A stretch of 33,402 nt of DNA from a virus, in the IMG/VR virus record IMGVR_UViG_3300030117_004916, positions 1-33,402 of that record. One strand, 5' to 3'. Below, piece by piece: positions 14,695-23,951 of the stretch (its first letter is position 1; each line of letters begins with the position of its first letter). The translations under genes and the position numbers were made by a program. The notes beneath the pieces were generated by a model, which worked only from the letters and a program-made list of their open reading frames with translations, had not been told where the DNA came from and did no database searches.

Positions 14695-15078
14695 TTATGG
14701 TGTTATTCTGCTGTAAGGTGAATCGTATGTTAAGCCACCGCCCCCACCCGCGCCACGACGTATAAGACCACGATCTAACAAGCTCGACACTTGACTTTCT
14801 GGCGTGCTGCCGCCTTTTAAGCCATATAGTTGATTGCCCAACGATGCTAAGTTTGCCATTGTACCAAGTATTCGCGCATCTTTTGGCATTGCCGCTTGCC
14901 GCTGCGCGATGCGCGAAGCCTGTTGGCGACGAAGCATCGCAATGGCATTGACTCGTCGTTGTTCTGCCGCTGTTTCTTCGTCTACCCTTCTCTGTGCTTG
15001 CCCTTGGCGATGCCTGCCATACATGTCCGCGCCCTTCTTTATGCCTGACGCGATCAATGCCATGGTTAATGGTTCCAT
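14695..15078 (-). CDS. Small internal virion protein
   Basis: This 127-residue protein starts with a hydrophobic helix (MEPLTMALIASGIKKGADM), followed by a Gln/Arg-rich helical region (RRVDEETAAEQRRVNAIAML) and a Gly-rich C-terminus. The N-terminal 'tmaliasgikkg' pattern is common in small podovirus internal core proteins. GGAGG precedes the ATG. It is placed between two large internal proteins, so a role in the inner core or ejection is likely. Confidence 0.65.
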   Translation of the reverse strand: MEPLTMALIASGIKKGADMYGRHRQGQAQRRVDEETAAEQRRVNAIAMLRRQQASRIAQRQAAMPKDARILGTMANLASLGNQLYGLKGGSTPESQVSSLLDRGLIRRGAGGGGGLTYDSPYSRITP

Positions 15079-15083
15079 GTTAT

Positions 15084-18000
15084 TTACCCTCCATAATCAT
15101 TCGGGTCAACATCAAGTATGCTAGCAACAGCCTGCTTAACTTCCGTATAGCCTCGTCCCCCCGATGCCATAAATTGCTGTATTGGTTTTGCAATGGCCTG
15201 CATTGTTCTGGCGCGGGCATCCCCTTCCATAGCATTGGCAAGGGCAAGCAACTGACCCAAGGACTCGGCCTGTCGCGCCGTAAGCATGTCGGCCAATTGA
15301 GCGCGTTGTAACTGCGCTTGCAACGTGGGCAAGCCGTTGATTTGGCCCGTTGCTATGGCTGTGCGGAACTCAAGCTCATCCTGAAACTGTCCTTCCTCAG
15401 ACAGTATGCGCTCAGTCTGCATGCGTTCCGCTGATTCAAGCTGTTCTTCAGCCAAATCTAAATTGCCGCTATTTATGAGGTTTTGTATCCGCGTAGCCTT
15501 ATCCATATCAATATTGGCGATTGCCAACCGATTTTTAAGCTCATCCAACTGCACCGCATAATCACGCTGCGACTGCCTCTCTTCTTGACCCACGCGCTCC
15601 GTTTGCATCCTCTCTTCCTGACCCACCCGTTCAGTCTGCATCCGTTCTGCTGATTCAAGCTGTTCTTCAGCCAAGTCTAAATTGCCGCTATTTATAAGGT
15701 TTTGTATCCGCGTAGCCTTATCCAAATCAATATTAGCGATTGCCAACCGATTTTTAAGCTCATCCAACTGCACTGCATAATCACGCTGCGACTGTTTCTC
15801 TTCCTGACCCACCCTTTCCGTCTGCCTTTTCTCTTCCGAAGCCAAGGTTGCCGTAACTCCCTGAAGCTCTTTTTCTGCGAGGGCCAAGTTGCCGCTATTA
15901 ATAAGGTTTTGTATTCGCGTAGCCTTATCCAAGTCTATGTTTGCCATCGTTAAGCGATTTTGCAGTTCATCCTTGGATAGAGCGTAATCACGCTGCGACT
16001 GCCTCTCTTCTTGACCCACCCGCTCGGTTTGCATGCGCTCTGCCGAAGCAAGTTCCTCTGCCGCAACGCCAAGCTGTCCTTCATTTATAAGATTTTGTAT
16101 TCGCGTAGCCTTATCCAAATCAATATTAGCGATTGCCAACCGATTTTTAAGCTCATCCAACTGCACTGCATAATCACGCTGCGACTGTTTTTCTTCTTGA
16201 CCCACCCGTTCAGTCTGCATCCGTTCTGCTGCATTAAGCTCGGCGTTTGCCAAATCTAAATTGCCTGAATTGATAAGGTTTTGTATCCGCGTAGCCTTAT
16301 CCAAATCAATATTCGCCAATGTCAAGCGATCTCGTAGCTCGTCTTTCCGTATAGCATAGTCGCGCTGCGACTGTTTCTCTTCTTGACCCACGCGCTCCGT
16401 TTGCATCCGTTCTGCTGATTCAAGCTCGGCGTTTGCCAAATCTAAATTGCCTGAATTGATAAGCGACTGTATTTCAGTAGCTTTTTCGGCGTCAAGAATA
16501 CCCAACCTAACATTATTGGCTAACTGATTTCGCAGGTTTCTGGACTCAGCTTGCACGCGCTCCGTCTGCATCTCCTTTTCGGCCTGCACTCTCTCCGTCT
16601 GCATACCGGCCTCGCCTTCAAGTTGCGCTTTTGCGAGGTCTATATTGCCCGTATTAATGGCCTGCTGTACCTGTATGGCTTTTTCGGCATCCAATATGCC
16701 CAGCCGCACTCTATTAGCAAGCTCATTAGACAGATTTATTGCATCTTGATCTATCCGTTCTCGCTCAAGGTCAAGTCCAACCTCGCGGGCTAACGTAGAC
16801 TGATCGCCCAAATAACCTGTAACATCTGCCCTTGCCAGTGCTTCGGCCTCCTGTGCGCTCCGTACGCCCTCTTCAAATCGTTCTCGCGTCGTTGGCTCTG
16901 TTATGGTCATGCCGCGTGCCAGCGCCCGGTCTGCAAGGTCTTGTTGCATCATTGCGTCACGCCGCTGTAGGTCCGCAGCATACTGATACTGTGGCGCTAA
17001 CACACGCGCCTGCTCAAGCTGCCTGTCGGCGCGATCCATCTGTGCGCCTATGTCCTGATCGCGGCCAGCTAAAGACCGTGCGCCTCGCAAAAAGCCGCTG
17101 ATGTCGGCTTCGCGCTCCGTGGCCCTTTGCTGCTCTATCTGTGCCTCTAAATCCAAAGCACTTTGTCGCTCAAGAGCATCTTGTTGTGCTTGCCGTGCTG
17201 CCAGCGTGTCTTGTCCACCTAAACGCCCTATCATTTCGCCACCACGCATATAGCGGTCACTGCCAAGCTGCGCTAACTGCAATGCCGCTTCTAACGAGGG
17301 GTCGTTTTGACGCCGCGTTGCTTGATCGGCAAGGATGTCGCTATACGTGCGTCCATATCCAGACCTTAGCTCACCCAATACGTCTGCGGTATCACCGCCA
17401 CCTCGCAAAACACCATATCGCTGCAAATCTTCTACGGTTTGAGCCTCATCCCTTGCTTGCCTTGCTTGAGTATCAGCTATCTGCGATGCCGTTACAGGGT
17501 CTACGCCACCTGATCCTAACAAGTTTTGGCGCAAAGCATCCAACATAACTTGTTGCAAATCGGTTTCGTATTGAAAATACTCAGGATCAAACTCTACATC
17601 ACCTGTAGCCAATAGTTTAGGCCTACCAAGGCCCCGCACGCCGATGCTGGGTCCACCTGTGGGGGCGACTGCTTCTTCAAGTCTTATGTTAAGGTTCGGG
17701 TCGGCAACCCTAACGCCAGGCAACCCTTGCCGCGTCCTTGCCGCAAAGTCCTCTGCGCCTTGTATTAACTCGCGCTGCGTGTCCATTTGCTGCTGCCGTA
17801 GCTCTGCGTCTGTGATGCCGCCTACGGCCTGCGCTGCCGCCGCAGAAGGGCCTGCTGCCTGCGACACTATACCCATCTGCTCGCGATTAACATCTACTTG
17901 GGGTTGGGCTGCTGGTCCCGTAGTGGCTCCCGCAGGAGCCACAAACGACTCCATAACATTGCTGCGTAAAGCATTTATATCTGAAGGCAAACCCATACGC

Positions 18001-18575
18001 CGTGCCGCTTCCGACGCTTCAGACAAATCAAAGTCAGTGCGCCCCGCACGAGCAAGCGCCCGCGCTGCTTCCATTCTCTGGTTATAATAGTCCCTCATGC
18101 CGGGGTCAATGCCACTGGCTGGCGGTGGTGGGGTTGAAGCTGGCGGCGGTGGGGTTGAGGCTGGCGGCGGTGGGGTTGGGGACGGTGGTGGCACAGCAGC
18201 CGGGTTTCCCGCCGTGTTAGTAGGAGTGGTTAGGTCTTTATATTCTTGCGACCTTGTAAATGCTGTTGCTTGATTAGGAAACAGGTCTTGGAACTGAGAA
18301 AAAGACATGCCATCATATGTAGGGTTTCGCGCATTAGGGTCATTTTGCATCGAACTCAGCAAACCCTTGGTATATTCTTGAAAACTTCCTTGGGGATTGT
18401 AATAATCAGAAACTTCCATCATAGCTTGTACGGGATTGTAGCCTTGTATGCCTGTTAGGTCTTTTCCTTGCAATGCGTCACGCAAAGTATTTTCATCATA
18501 CATGCCGTATTTGGCACCTTGCCGTATTTTAGCAAGACGAGGATCAGTTCCGTAATTAAATGCGCCATTAGCCAT
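15084..18575 (-). CDS. Giant internal virion protein C with 62-residue repeats
   Basis: This 1163-residue protein has an N-terminal globular part (1-115), a proline-rich hinge with three PPPPAS units (about 130-155), a long helical middle and seven tandem helical repeats of about 62 residues near the C-terminus. Each repeat contains IDLDKATRIQNLINSGNLDL, then AERMQTERVGQEE, then SQRDY..QLDELKNRLA. The repeats should form a long rod or coiled-coil solenoid. Proteins of this size beside the tail nozzle in podoviruses form the ejected core. No lytic transglycosylase motif was recognised. Confidence 0.7.
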   Translation of the reverse strand: MANGAFNYGTDPRLAKIRQGAKYGMYDENTLRDALQGKDLTGIQGYNPVQAMMEVSDYYNPQGSFQEYTKGLLSSMQNDPNARNPTYDGMSFSQFQDLFPNQATAFTRSQEYKDLTTPTNTAGNPAAVPPPSPTPPPPASTPPPPASTPPPPASGIDPGMRDYYNQRMEAARALARAGRTDFDLSEASEAARRMGLPSDINALRSNVMESFVAPAGATTGPAAQPQVDVNREQMGIVSQAAGPSAAAAQAVGGITDAELRQQQMDTQRELIQGAEDFAARTRQGLPGVRVADPNLNIRLEEAVAPTGGPSIGVRGLGRPKLLATGDVEFDPEYFQYETDLQQVMLDALRQNLLGSGGVDPVTASQIADTQARQARDEAQTVEDLQRYGVLRGGGDTADVLGELRSGYGRTYSDILADQATRRQNDPSLEAALQLAQLGSDRYMRGGEMIGRLGGQDTLAARQAQQDALERQSALDLEAQIEQQRATEREADISGFLRGARSLAGRDQDIGAQMDRADRQLEQARVLAPQYQYAADLQRRDAMMQQDLADRALARGMTITEPTTRERFEEGVRSAQEAEALARADVTGYLGDQSTLAREVGLDLERERIDQDAINLSNELANRVRLGILDAEKAIQVQQAINTGNIDLAKAQLEGEAGMQTERVQAEKEMQTERVQAESRNLRNQLANNVRLGILDAEKATEIQSLINSGNLDLANAELESAERMQTERVGQEEKQSQRDYAIRKDELRDRLTLANIDLDKATRIQNLINSGNLDLANAELNAAERMQTERVGQEEKQSQRDYAVQLDELKNRLAIANIDLDKATRIQNLINEGQLGVAAEELASAERMQTERVGQEERQSQRDYALSKDELQNRLTMANIDLDKATRIQNLINSGNLALAEKELQGVTATLASEEKRQTERVGQEEKQSQRDYAVQLDELKNRLAIANIDLDKATRIQNLINSGNLDLAEEQLESAERMQTERVGQEERMQTERVGQEERQSQRDYAVQLDELKNRLAIANIDMDKATRIQNLINSGNLDLAEEQLESAERMQTERILSEEGQFQDELEFRTAIATGQINGLPTLQAQLQRAQLADMLTARQAESLGQLLALANAMEGDARARTMQAIAKPIQQFMASGGRGYTEVKQAVASILDVDPNDYGG
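15400..16770 (-). repeat. Seven tandem coding repeats, about 186 bp each
   Basis: Copies recur at near 15476, 15691, 15899, 16087, 16273, 16459 and 16655, marked by the word TTTTGTATCCGCGTAGCC or close variants in the first five. Typical spacing is 186-188 bp, with some units lengthened by an extra MQTERVGQEE segment. Middle units are the most alike, which suggests recent duplication or gene conversion. Confidence 0.85.
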
Positions 18576-18579
18576 ATTG

Positions 18580-20085
18580 TTACTCCACGCCTACCACTTT
18601 GCGCCGCCGCATGCGTCCAATGGGCTTGTATTGCAATAATACGCGCCGAAAAACAAACGGTTCGTTCAAAGCGTTGTTGGTATATTTAAGTTGAGATGTA
18701 TTGTCGTAGCCCATTAAATCTGTATCTGCGTATAGTGCTGTATTTTCTCCACCCAATGGCGTTGTGCCTATGACAAAACTTCCAAATCCGGCAGTTGCTT
18801 GCCCCATTAAAATTGACTGCGTAACTCCTGTTATTTTGGGAGACTGTTGCAACACCTGCACATCGTAGGCGCTGTCTTGAACGTCATAAAAATGACGAGC
18901 ATAAAGCCACCTTAGCCTAACGTCCGCGCCTACTGGAGCGGGGGAACCAGTGGAAAATGTGCTTGAAATAGCACTTCCGTCATCGTTTTCATTGGTGTCG
19001 TGCTTGTAAACAATGCCGTTGAAACCGCCAGCGTGAGGCAAGTCGTCTACCAAAGCTGAAGCATTGCGTGTCATGTTGGTGTATGGGCCACTCCAGCAAT
19101 TTAACACAGTGTTGTAAACTATGGCATAGTTGTTCGTTGCCTGTGAAGAACCATACGGCAAAAACCACCAAACCTCATTTGTACTTGGGTAATACATGCC
19201 ATGAACAAGGCCCATTTTGGCTGTGTTAAGATTGTCCCAAAAACGACTTCCGTCTAATGCTTGGCTAATTTTAACAACTTGATCGCCGCCATTCCAAGTG
19301 TAAATTCCGTCTAATCTTGGAAAAAGCTGTACTCCTATTGGCAGATTTACGATACCTCGTCCTGAAACACTACCCGCAGGCGTCTGTCGAGACACTTGAT
19401 ATGGAACCGTGGCATTGCCTGTTGGCGTAAGAGTGTGTATCCCTTCTTGTGTGTGGACTGCCAGCGAGTTGCCTATGGGTGATAAGCCTGTTATGGGGTG
19501 GTCAAAGTTATAATAGTCAGTGCTGCCCCACGTTGTAATATCACCTGTAGTTGAGCGCCACAGTTGATAGTTAGCGCCGTCAACATTTCCAATAAAAAGC
19601 CGATTATCCCAATAGGCTATATGCTTACCTTTGGTAAAACGACCATCATCATCTAAATTTGCAATGTTATTAGTGCCACCTGCCCATGTTATTGCGTCTG
19701 TGTCAACGCCATTGGTAAGCACTAAGGTTGAGCCAGCTAAAACCCACTCAAAAACATTGTCATTGCCCGCTGTAATAGTTACAGATCCCGTGCGGTCTGT
19801 GCCGCTGCCGCCTGTAATGTCGTAAAATTTGTTGCCTGCTATTGCAAATGTTTTGTCAACCGAAGCTAATGTGGCTTGTCCCACCGCCGTAACAGTGGCA
19901 TCGCTGTTTAGCGCACTTGAGTTGAATTTAGCAAATCCTTTACGCTTTTCGACCTCTCCAGCCTGCCCAACGCGACAATTAACCATTTCATATAGCGCAC
20001 TTACCCCCAAATCTTCTGCCGGAAGATCGTAGCGGACGCCATTTTTCCACGGCCCGTATTGTATTGAACTGGCATTTATAGGCAC
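18580..20085 (-). CDS. Tail nozzle / tail tubular protein B-like
   Basis: The 501-residue beta-rich protein contains ALYEMVNCRVGQAGEVEKRKG near the N-terminus, then repeated blade-like stretches such as KHIAYWDNRLFIGNVDGAN, NSLAVHTQEGIHTLTPTGN and VQLFPRLDGIYTWNGGD. This is the pattern of podovirus nozzle proteins, which form a beta-propeller at the tail tip. I chose GTG at 20085, which comes 1 nt after the connector stop. The open frame reaches 20214, but the first 43 codons overlap the connector gene and look unlike the family. Confidence 0.75.
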   Translation of the reverse strand: MPINASSIQYGPWKNGVRYDLPAEDLGVSALYEMVNCRVGQAGEVEKRKGFAKFNSSALNSDATVTAVGQATLASVDKTFAIAGNKFYDITGGSGTDRTGSVTITAGNDNVFEWVLAGSTLVLTNGVDTDAITWAGGTNNIANLDDDGRFTKGKHIAYWDNRLFIGNVDGANYQLWRSTTGDITTWGSTDYYNFDHPITGLSPIGNSLAVHTQEGIHTLTPTGNATVPYQVSRQTPAGSVSGRGIVNLPIGVQLFPRLDGIYTWNGGDQVVKISQALDGSRFWDNLNTAKMGLVHGMYYPSTNEVWWFLPYGSSQATNNYAIVYNTVLNCWSGPYTNMTRNASALVDDLPHAGGFNGIVYKHDTNENDDGSAISSTFSTGSPAPVGADVRLRWLYARHFYDVQDSAYDVQVLQQSPKITGVTQSILMGQATAGFGSFVIGTTPLGGENTALYADTDLMGYDNTSQLKYTNNALNEPFVFRRVLLQYKPIGRMRRRKVVGVE

Positions 20086-20086
20086 G

Positions 20087-20788
20087 TTATCTAAGACTGC
20101 CTTCCGTTGGCTGGAATCTAAAATCTGAAACCGACATGCTATCATCGCGACGCATGCGATATACGCGATTTCCCTGCACGACAGTATTCTGCAACAATCC
20201 TTGCTGTATGACACGCTCCATCTCGCCCTTGTCTACCATAGCCCCTTGATCGTCACCCTTTTCGCTTTTATATAAAGAGCTTACGCCAAACATTAACGCA
20301 GGCTGTATAATAGGGTGAATAAAAGGGTCCAGAGAATTGTTGTCGTCGTCGGAAGCAAAGTCTGGAATAAACGCATAGTAACGATATTTTATAACGTCGG
20401 CATCATCAGGTAGTGGATACAAATCTACTTTAATATATCCCGTTGTTCCGTCTATGCCCCCTATACTAACAAAGCGAGGATCTCCTGTTTCAGAGTGGTC
20501 GGGGTCGCTGGCGTCTAAATTCTGGTTGTCCCAAACAACAATAACATGGTCTTCAGTGTGATTTCGAAAAGACAATGGCTCCGCTACGTCCGACGCCAAG
20601 CTGTAGCTGCGCTGGCTTGCCACACACGCAAAGCTGCCTTCTTTAAAAAGCCAAAACCACTTGGCCCTTGACGCAACATCCTTAGCTACAATGTTGAGGT
20701 ATGTTCGCGCCGAGTCTTTAAACGTAGTAGAGGTTTCTGATAGACCCACTCGCCGCAGGGCGGCTTGCATAACTTCTATGTTAGTCAA
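20087..20788 (-). CDS. Head-tail connector / tail tubular protein A-like adaptor
   Basis: This 233-residue protein begins with VMQAALRRVGLSETSTTFKD and ARTYLNIVAKDVASRAKWFW, followed by a beta middle region with DDADVIKYRYYAFIPDF and a C-terminal helix (EMERVIQQGLLQ). This is the fold order of podovirus adaptor proteins, in which helices dock on the portal and a beta core extends the tube. Position between head genes and nozzle fits. It overlaps the upstream gene by ATGA and is followed by the nozzle start after 1 nt. Confidence 0.75.
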   Translation of the reverse strand: MTNIEVMQAALRRVGLSETSTTFKDSARTYLNIVAKDVASRAKWFWLFKEGSFACVASQRSYSLASDVAEPLSFRNHTEDHVIVVWDNQNLDASDPDHSETGDPRFVSIGGIDGTTGYIKVDLYPLPDDADVIKYRYYAFIPDFASDDDNNSLDPFIHPIIQPALMFGVSSLYKSEKGDDQGAMVDKGEMERVIQQGLLQNTVVQGNRVYRMRRDDSMSVSDFRFQPTEGSLR

Positions 20789-21003
20789 TGTAAGTCCACC
20801 CAGCTTCCATTTGCACGAACCTGTAGCTTGTTAGTGCTGCTGTTGTATAAAATAACACCATTCGCCACTGAGCTTAGAGCATCGCGTTCTGTTGTGGTTA
20901 TTTGGGGTGCAGCAATTGAACTAAATTGCGTTCCATCACCCCTATAACCTGCGGCAAATACTGTTCCGTAAATAGTAAGGTCGCCCTTTATCGGGTCTGT
21001 CAT
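20785..21003 (-). CDS. Small fibre-base-like beta protein
   Basis: This 72-residue protein has TTTERDALSSVANGVILYNS then TNKLQVRANGSWVDL. This motif is found in many phage fibre and head-decoration proteins as a small beta module. It may trim or decorate the tail or capsid. It starts directly after the previous stop (TAAATG) and overlaps the connector gene by ATGA. Confidence 0.7.
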   Translation of the reverse strand: MTDPIKGDLTIYGTVFAAGYRGDGTQFSSIAAPQITTTERDALSSVANGVILYNSSTNKLQVRANGSWVDLH

Positions 21004-21423
21004 TTACTGGTGTGCTGTCGATATTTGATCAAGGTCAAACTCACTCAAATTATTGCCATTACCTTCAAGCCACCGATTTTTCCAAATAACAATAGCCTCT
21101 GGTCCGCGTTCGGCTATGCGTGAGGGTGGATCTGGCATAAATTCAGGAGTATGTGTTACTTCGCCAAATGCCTTGACCGTGTTTCGCACTTGCTGGTTGT
21201 TTGCGGTGTTTTTACGGACTCTTGTGTGGGTTTTGTTTAGGTCTAACAATTCGCGCAATTGATCTTTGTCTTCATCCGTAGCATTATTCATAAGCTGAAT
21301 AAACTCAGCCCATTTGTTAGCGGCTGGGGTCGCTGCCTGCAAAGGTTCTGTAGCCAATTCTACGGCTTGTGCATTTTCCGCTTTAGGCGCAGGCGGTAAA
21401 GCAGTTGCTTGCTTTTTGTTCAT
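21004..21423 (-). CDS. Hypothetical structural-region protein
   Basis: This 139-residue protein has an Ala/Pro-rich N-terminus, a helical part with WAEFIQLMNNATDEDKDQLR, and a C-terminal section with PEFMPDPPSRIAERGPEAIV. I do not recognise it. GGAGAAAG precedes the ATG. It is the first gene after the terminator at 21465-21498, so it is likely expressed below the capsid genes. Confidence 0.65.
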   Translation of the reverse strand: MNKKQATALPPAPKAENAQAVELATEPLQAATPAANKWAEFIQLMNNATDEDKDQLRELLDLNKTHTRVRKNTANNQQVRNTVKAFGEVTHTPEFMPDPPSRIAERGPEAIVIWKNRWLEGNGNNLSEFDLDQISTAHQ

Positions 21424-21464
21424 AAGGACTTTCTCCGAATATTAAAAATTTAACAAAAAATAAA

Positions 21465-21498
21465 CGGAGAGCGGCAAAAAAATAAACGCCGCTCTCCG
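21465..21498 (-). terminator. Intrinsic terminator after capsid genes
   Basis: The arms CGGAGAGCGGC (21465-21475) and GCCGCTCTCCG (21488-21498) are perfectly complementary. On the - strand the stem is followed by TTTATTTTTTGTT. It should lower transcription of tail genes relative to capsid and decoration genes. The + strand also has a TTTTT after the stem. Confidence 0.85.
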
Positions 21499-21503
21499 CG
21501 TTT

Positions 21504-21968
21504 TTAGAAGCAGCCCACTAAATACACTGGTGCCGTAGTGGGCGAACCAGAGTCGTCGGCTAAGGCAAAGCCAAAAACCTGCTCCTCCTCGCCATCTGCC
21601 ATCGTGTCTGCGCGACCATCTGCACCGTTGTCTGCAACTACAGCTTCGCCAGCAGCAACGCTACCATCCGTAAAAACAGTAGCTACGCCAGCAATCTGTA
21701 TAAAGCAGTAAGGAGTTGCCGACACATCTACTGCGCCCAAGGCAACGCCCACGGCACGAAGGGCCTTCTGTGATCCACCAGAAACATCAGGAGTCACTTC
21801 GGTCCCATCAGTACTAGCGGGGCAAAGCACGTAGCCTGTCAAAAGGTCAACGGCGTCTGCAATCTTAACCCACTTATACTTCTTGCCATCTGGGTTGTCA
21901 AAAATATTGCCAACGCCATGATCGTCGGTAGCAGATACGGTTGTTGGTTCAAAATGTAAAATTGCCAT
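21504..21968 (-). CDS. Capsid decoration / head stabilisation protein
   Basis: This 154-residue protein follows the major capsid gene and has the beta-rich pattern of small head proteins: KWVKIADAVDLLTGYVLCPA, ALRAVGVALGAVDVSATPYC, IQIAGVATVFTDGSVAAGEAV and VFGFALADDSG. The 'vaaGeavvad' strand is typical of phage decoration proteins related to DUF2190. GAGGA precedes the ATG. It is followed by a terminator, as expected for an abundant protein pair. Confidence 0.75.
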   Translation of the reverse strand: MAILHFEPTTVSATDDHGVGNIFDNPDGKKYKWVKIADAVDLLTGYVLCPASTDGTEVTPDVSGGSQKALRAVGVALGAVDVSATPYCFIQIAGVATVFTDGSVAAGEAVVADNGADGRADTMADGEEEQVFGFALADDSGSPTTAPVYLVGCF

Positions 21969-22004
21969 CGTTTTTTCCTCTGCTCATAGATGAGGTTTAA
22001 AATA

Positions 22005-22994
22005 TTAGTCGTTAATGTTAATGATAACACCCTGCCGCCGACGGTTGTTAGTCGTAAGCTGGATGCCGACAATAATAAAAGCCACCTTTGCCATCTGATT
22101 TGCAGGCTCGCGGAAGGGCGTCTTAGAAAAATTCATTCCATTCTGCATCTTCAGCTTTAGGTAGTTCGTGTTGAGAAAATACATGCGGTTAGCACCGCAA
22201 TCGCGGTCATACTGAACGGGAATCCCACGATATGAAGGCAAGCGACCATCGATAGAATTGCCATCTTTAGCCGACAGGCGTTGATAGCCAGTGCCTTCAA
22301 AGATTTCTTCAAAATCCGCGTAAATGCTATTTGTGGTAAAAATGTGCGTGGGCTGCTCATTGCCCTCACTCACCTCATTCCACAAAGAAGCCATGCGAAT
22401 CATGCCCTCGTAAAAATCGGTCCCGGTGATAGTTTTAAAGCTGGTGTCAGAGGTAGCGTTTTCTGACTTGTTTTGCCACCAACTATTGCCGCTAATGGTA
22501 ATACCCCCCAAAGTAGTTGGAGATGAACTGGGGGCGTCGGCAATAATATCCTGAAAACCCAATGGCGCTTTGCCCGTCTGCGCGGAATACAAACTAGAGT
22601 TAATCTGGTCGCGCAACGTCAGCATTGACTGCTGTGTCTTGGCTTCCAGTAGCTTCATGGCCGCATCCGTCTTTCGGTTTTCGGTTTCCTCGATGTGGTT
22701 AATGGTAATGGGACAACTGGCATAGCGGAACGGGTAAAATGCTGCCGTTATGCCGTCTACGGCGTCTGTGTTGAGGACATCGTAGCCAGAAAAATATTCC
22801 GCTGAATTACCAGCATACAAAATGTCTTCTTGGATTTCTTTGCCCCCATTTTCCATTTCAAGGGCATTGCCAGAACGAAAAGCCTCCAGCGTCGGATAAG
22901 AGTCAAAAAAGTTGTCTGTTAGGCGCTTCCGCTTTGCCCTCATAGTTAGGGTCCAAGCAGCGTCCCAGCTTGAAGTAGTGGTAGTAGTAGTCAC
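22005..22994 (-). CDS. Major capsid protein
   Basis: This 329-residue protein lies between scaffold and decoration genes. Its N-terminal part has FFDSYPTLEAFRSGN and QEDILYAGNSAEYFSGYDVL. The middle contains AKTQQSMLTLRDQINSSLYS and a loop with THIFTTNSIYADFEEIFEG. The C-terminal part has GIPVQYDRDCGANRMYFLNT, a strand found near the end of many HK97-fold capsid proteins. The start is GTG at 22994 with GGAG upstream. Identification rests on position, size and this strand. Confidence 0.8.
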   Translation of the reverse strand: MTTTTTTSSWDAAWTLTMRAKRKRLTDNFFDSYPTLEAFRSGNALEMENGGKEIQEDILYAGNSAEYFSGYDVLNTDAVDGITAAFYPFRYASCPITINHIEETENRKTDAAMKLLEAKTQQSMLTLRDQINSSLYSAQTGKAPLGFQDIIADAPSSSPTTLGGITISGNSWWQNKSENATSDTSFKTITGTDFYEGMIRMASLWNEVSEGNEQPTHIFTTNSIYADFEEIFEGTGYQRLSAKDGNSIDGRLPSYRGIPVQYDRDCGANRMYFLNTNYLKLKMQNGMNFSKTPFREPANQMAKVAFIIVGIQLTTNNRRRQGVIININD

Positions 22995-23008
22995 AATCTT
23001 TCTCCTGT

Positions 23009-23947
23009 TTATTCAAATCCAAGGCCAAGCATCTTTGCTTGAACCTCACTATCGGTCAATGTTGAACCATCTTCACCAGCATCCATAGAAGCGTTGGCTC
23101 GTACTGCGTTTTTTGCGCTTCTTCGTGTTTGCTTGTCAGTTGACCGCAGGGCATTTGCAGCTTGCGCCGTTATGCCTGCGGCTTTTTCGTATGCTTCTTT
23201 AACAGAGTAGGGATTACCGGTGATGGGATTGTTGTGCGGTGACCCATCAGGGTTGTTAGCTAACAACTTGAGGATCTCCTGTGTCCACTTAGGATTTCGC
23301 ACATCTTCACCATAGACTTCTACCGCCTCTGCGACAGCATCGTTGGTGCGACTCACCACTTGCTCTCGGCTTTGGTTGATAATAGGGCCTACGGCAGCTT
23401 CGCTGCGCTCCAATCGCTGCATCAGCATTTGATTTTGCCGTTCAAGTTGCGCGAAGCGTTCATCTGTCTTTTGGTTCACGTAAAAGTCCATAAAGTCCAT
23501 TGCTTTATTTTCTTCGTCCGTGGACTGCGCTCGCAGTTGCTCAATCGGCGTGTATTGCGGCTCTTGGGGCGCGGCTACCGCCTGCACTCGGTCTGCCCAC
23601 TCATTACGCATGCGCTCGACTTGCTGTGCCTGCTCTTGATGTTGGCGGCGTTGGTCAGCAAGGTCTTGCATCTTGCGCGTGTAATCGGCCTGTTGACTTT
23701 TTACTGCCCGCAGGACGGGTTGATATTGTTCCGGCACCGTATCTGGATCACCTCGCGTCCAATCAAAGGTGTCGGGATTAAACTCCTCGGCATTGCTTGA
23801 ATTAGAGTGTCCATCCCCGCTTTCTGAGGTTTCTACAGGAGTGTCTTCAGTAAGAAGCTGTATGTCACCAACGTCTTCTGGCAAAGAGTCCGTAGAATTT
23901 GTCTCATCTGGAGAAATGGAGTCCGCGTCAAGTATGGCTTCGGACAT
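23009..23947 (-). CDS. Scaffolding protein
   Basis: This 312-residue acidic protein lies directly upstream of the major capsid gene. It has a Ser/Asp/Glu-rich N-terminus, a long Gln/Arg coiled coil (DLADQRRQHQEQAQQVERMR), a second coil (LERQNQMLMQRLERSEAAV), and a basic C-terminal patch (STDKQTRRSAKNAVRA). This is the usual plan of podovirus scaffolds, whose basic end binds the capsid protein. AAGGAG precedes the ATG. Confidence 0.8.
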   Translation of the reverse strand: MSEAILDADSISPDETNSTDSLPEDVGDIQLLTEDTPVETSESGDGHSNSSNAEEFNPDTFDWTRGDPDTVPEQYQPVLRAVKSQQADYTRKMQDLADQRRQHQEQAQQVERMRNEWADRVQAVAAPQEPQYTPIEQLRAQSTDEENKAMDFMDFYVNQKTDERFAQLERQNQMLMQRLERSEAAVGPIINQSREQVVSRTNDAVAEAVEVYGEDVRNPKWTQEILKLLANNPDGSPHNNPITGNPYSVKEAYEKAAGITAQAANALRSTDKQTRRSAKNAVRANASMDAGEDGSTLTDSEVQAKMLGLGFE

Positions 23948-23951
23948 GAAC

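Noticed and set aside
15400-16770. Regularly spaced repeats suggesting CRISPR
   Set aside because: Spacing of about 186 bp, coding frame kept throughout and similar sequence between the marks show protein repeats, not spacers.
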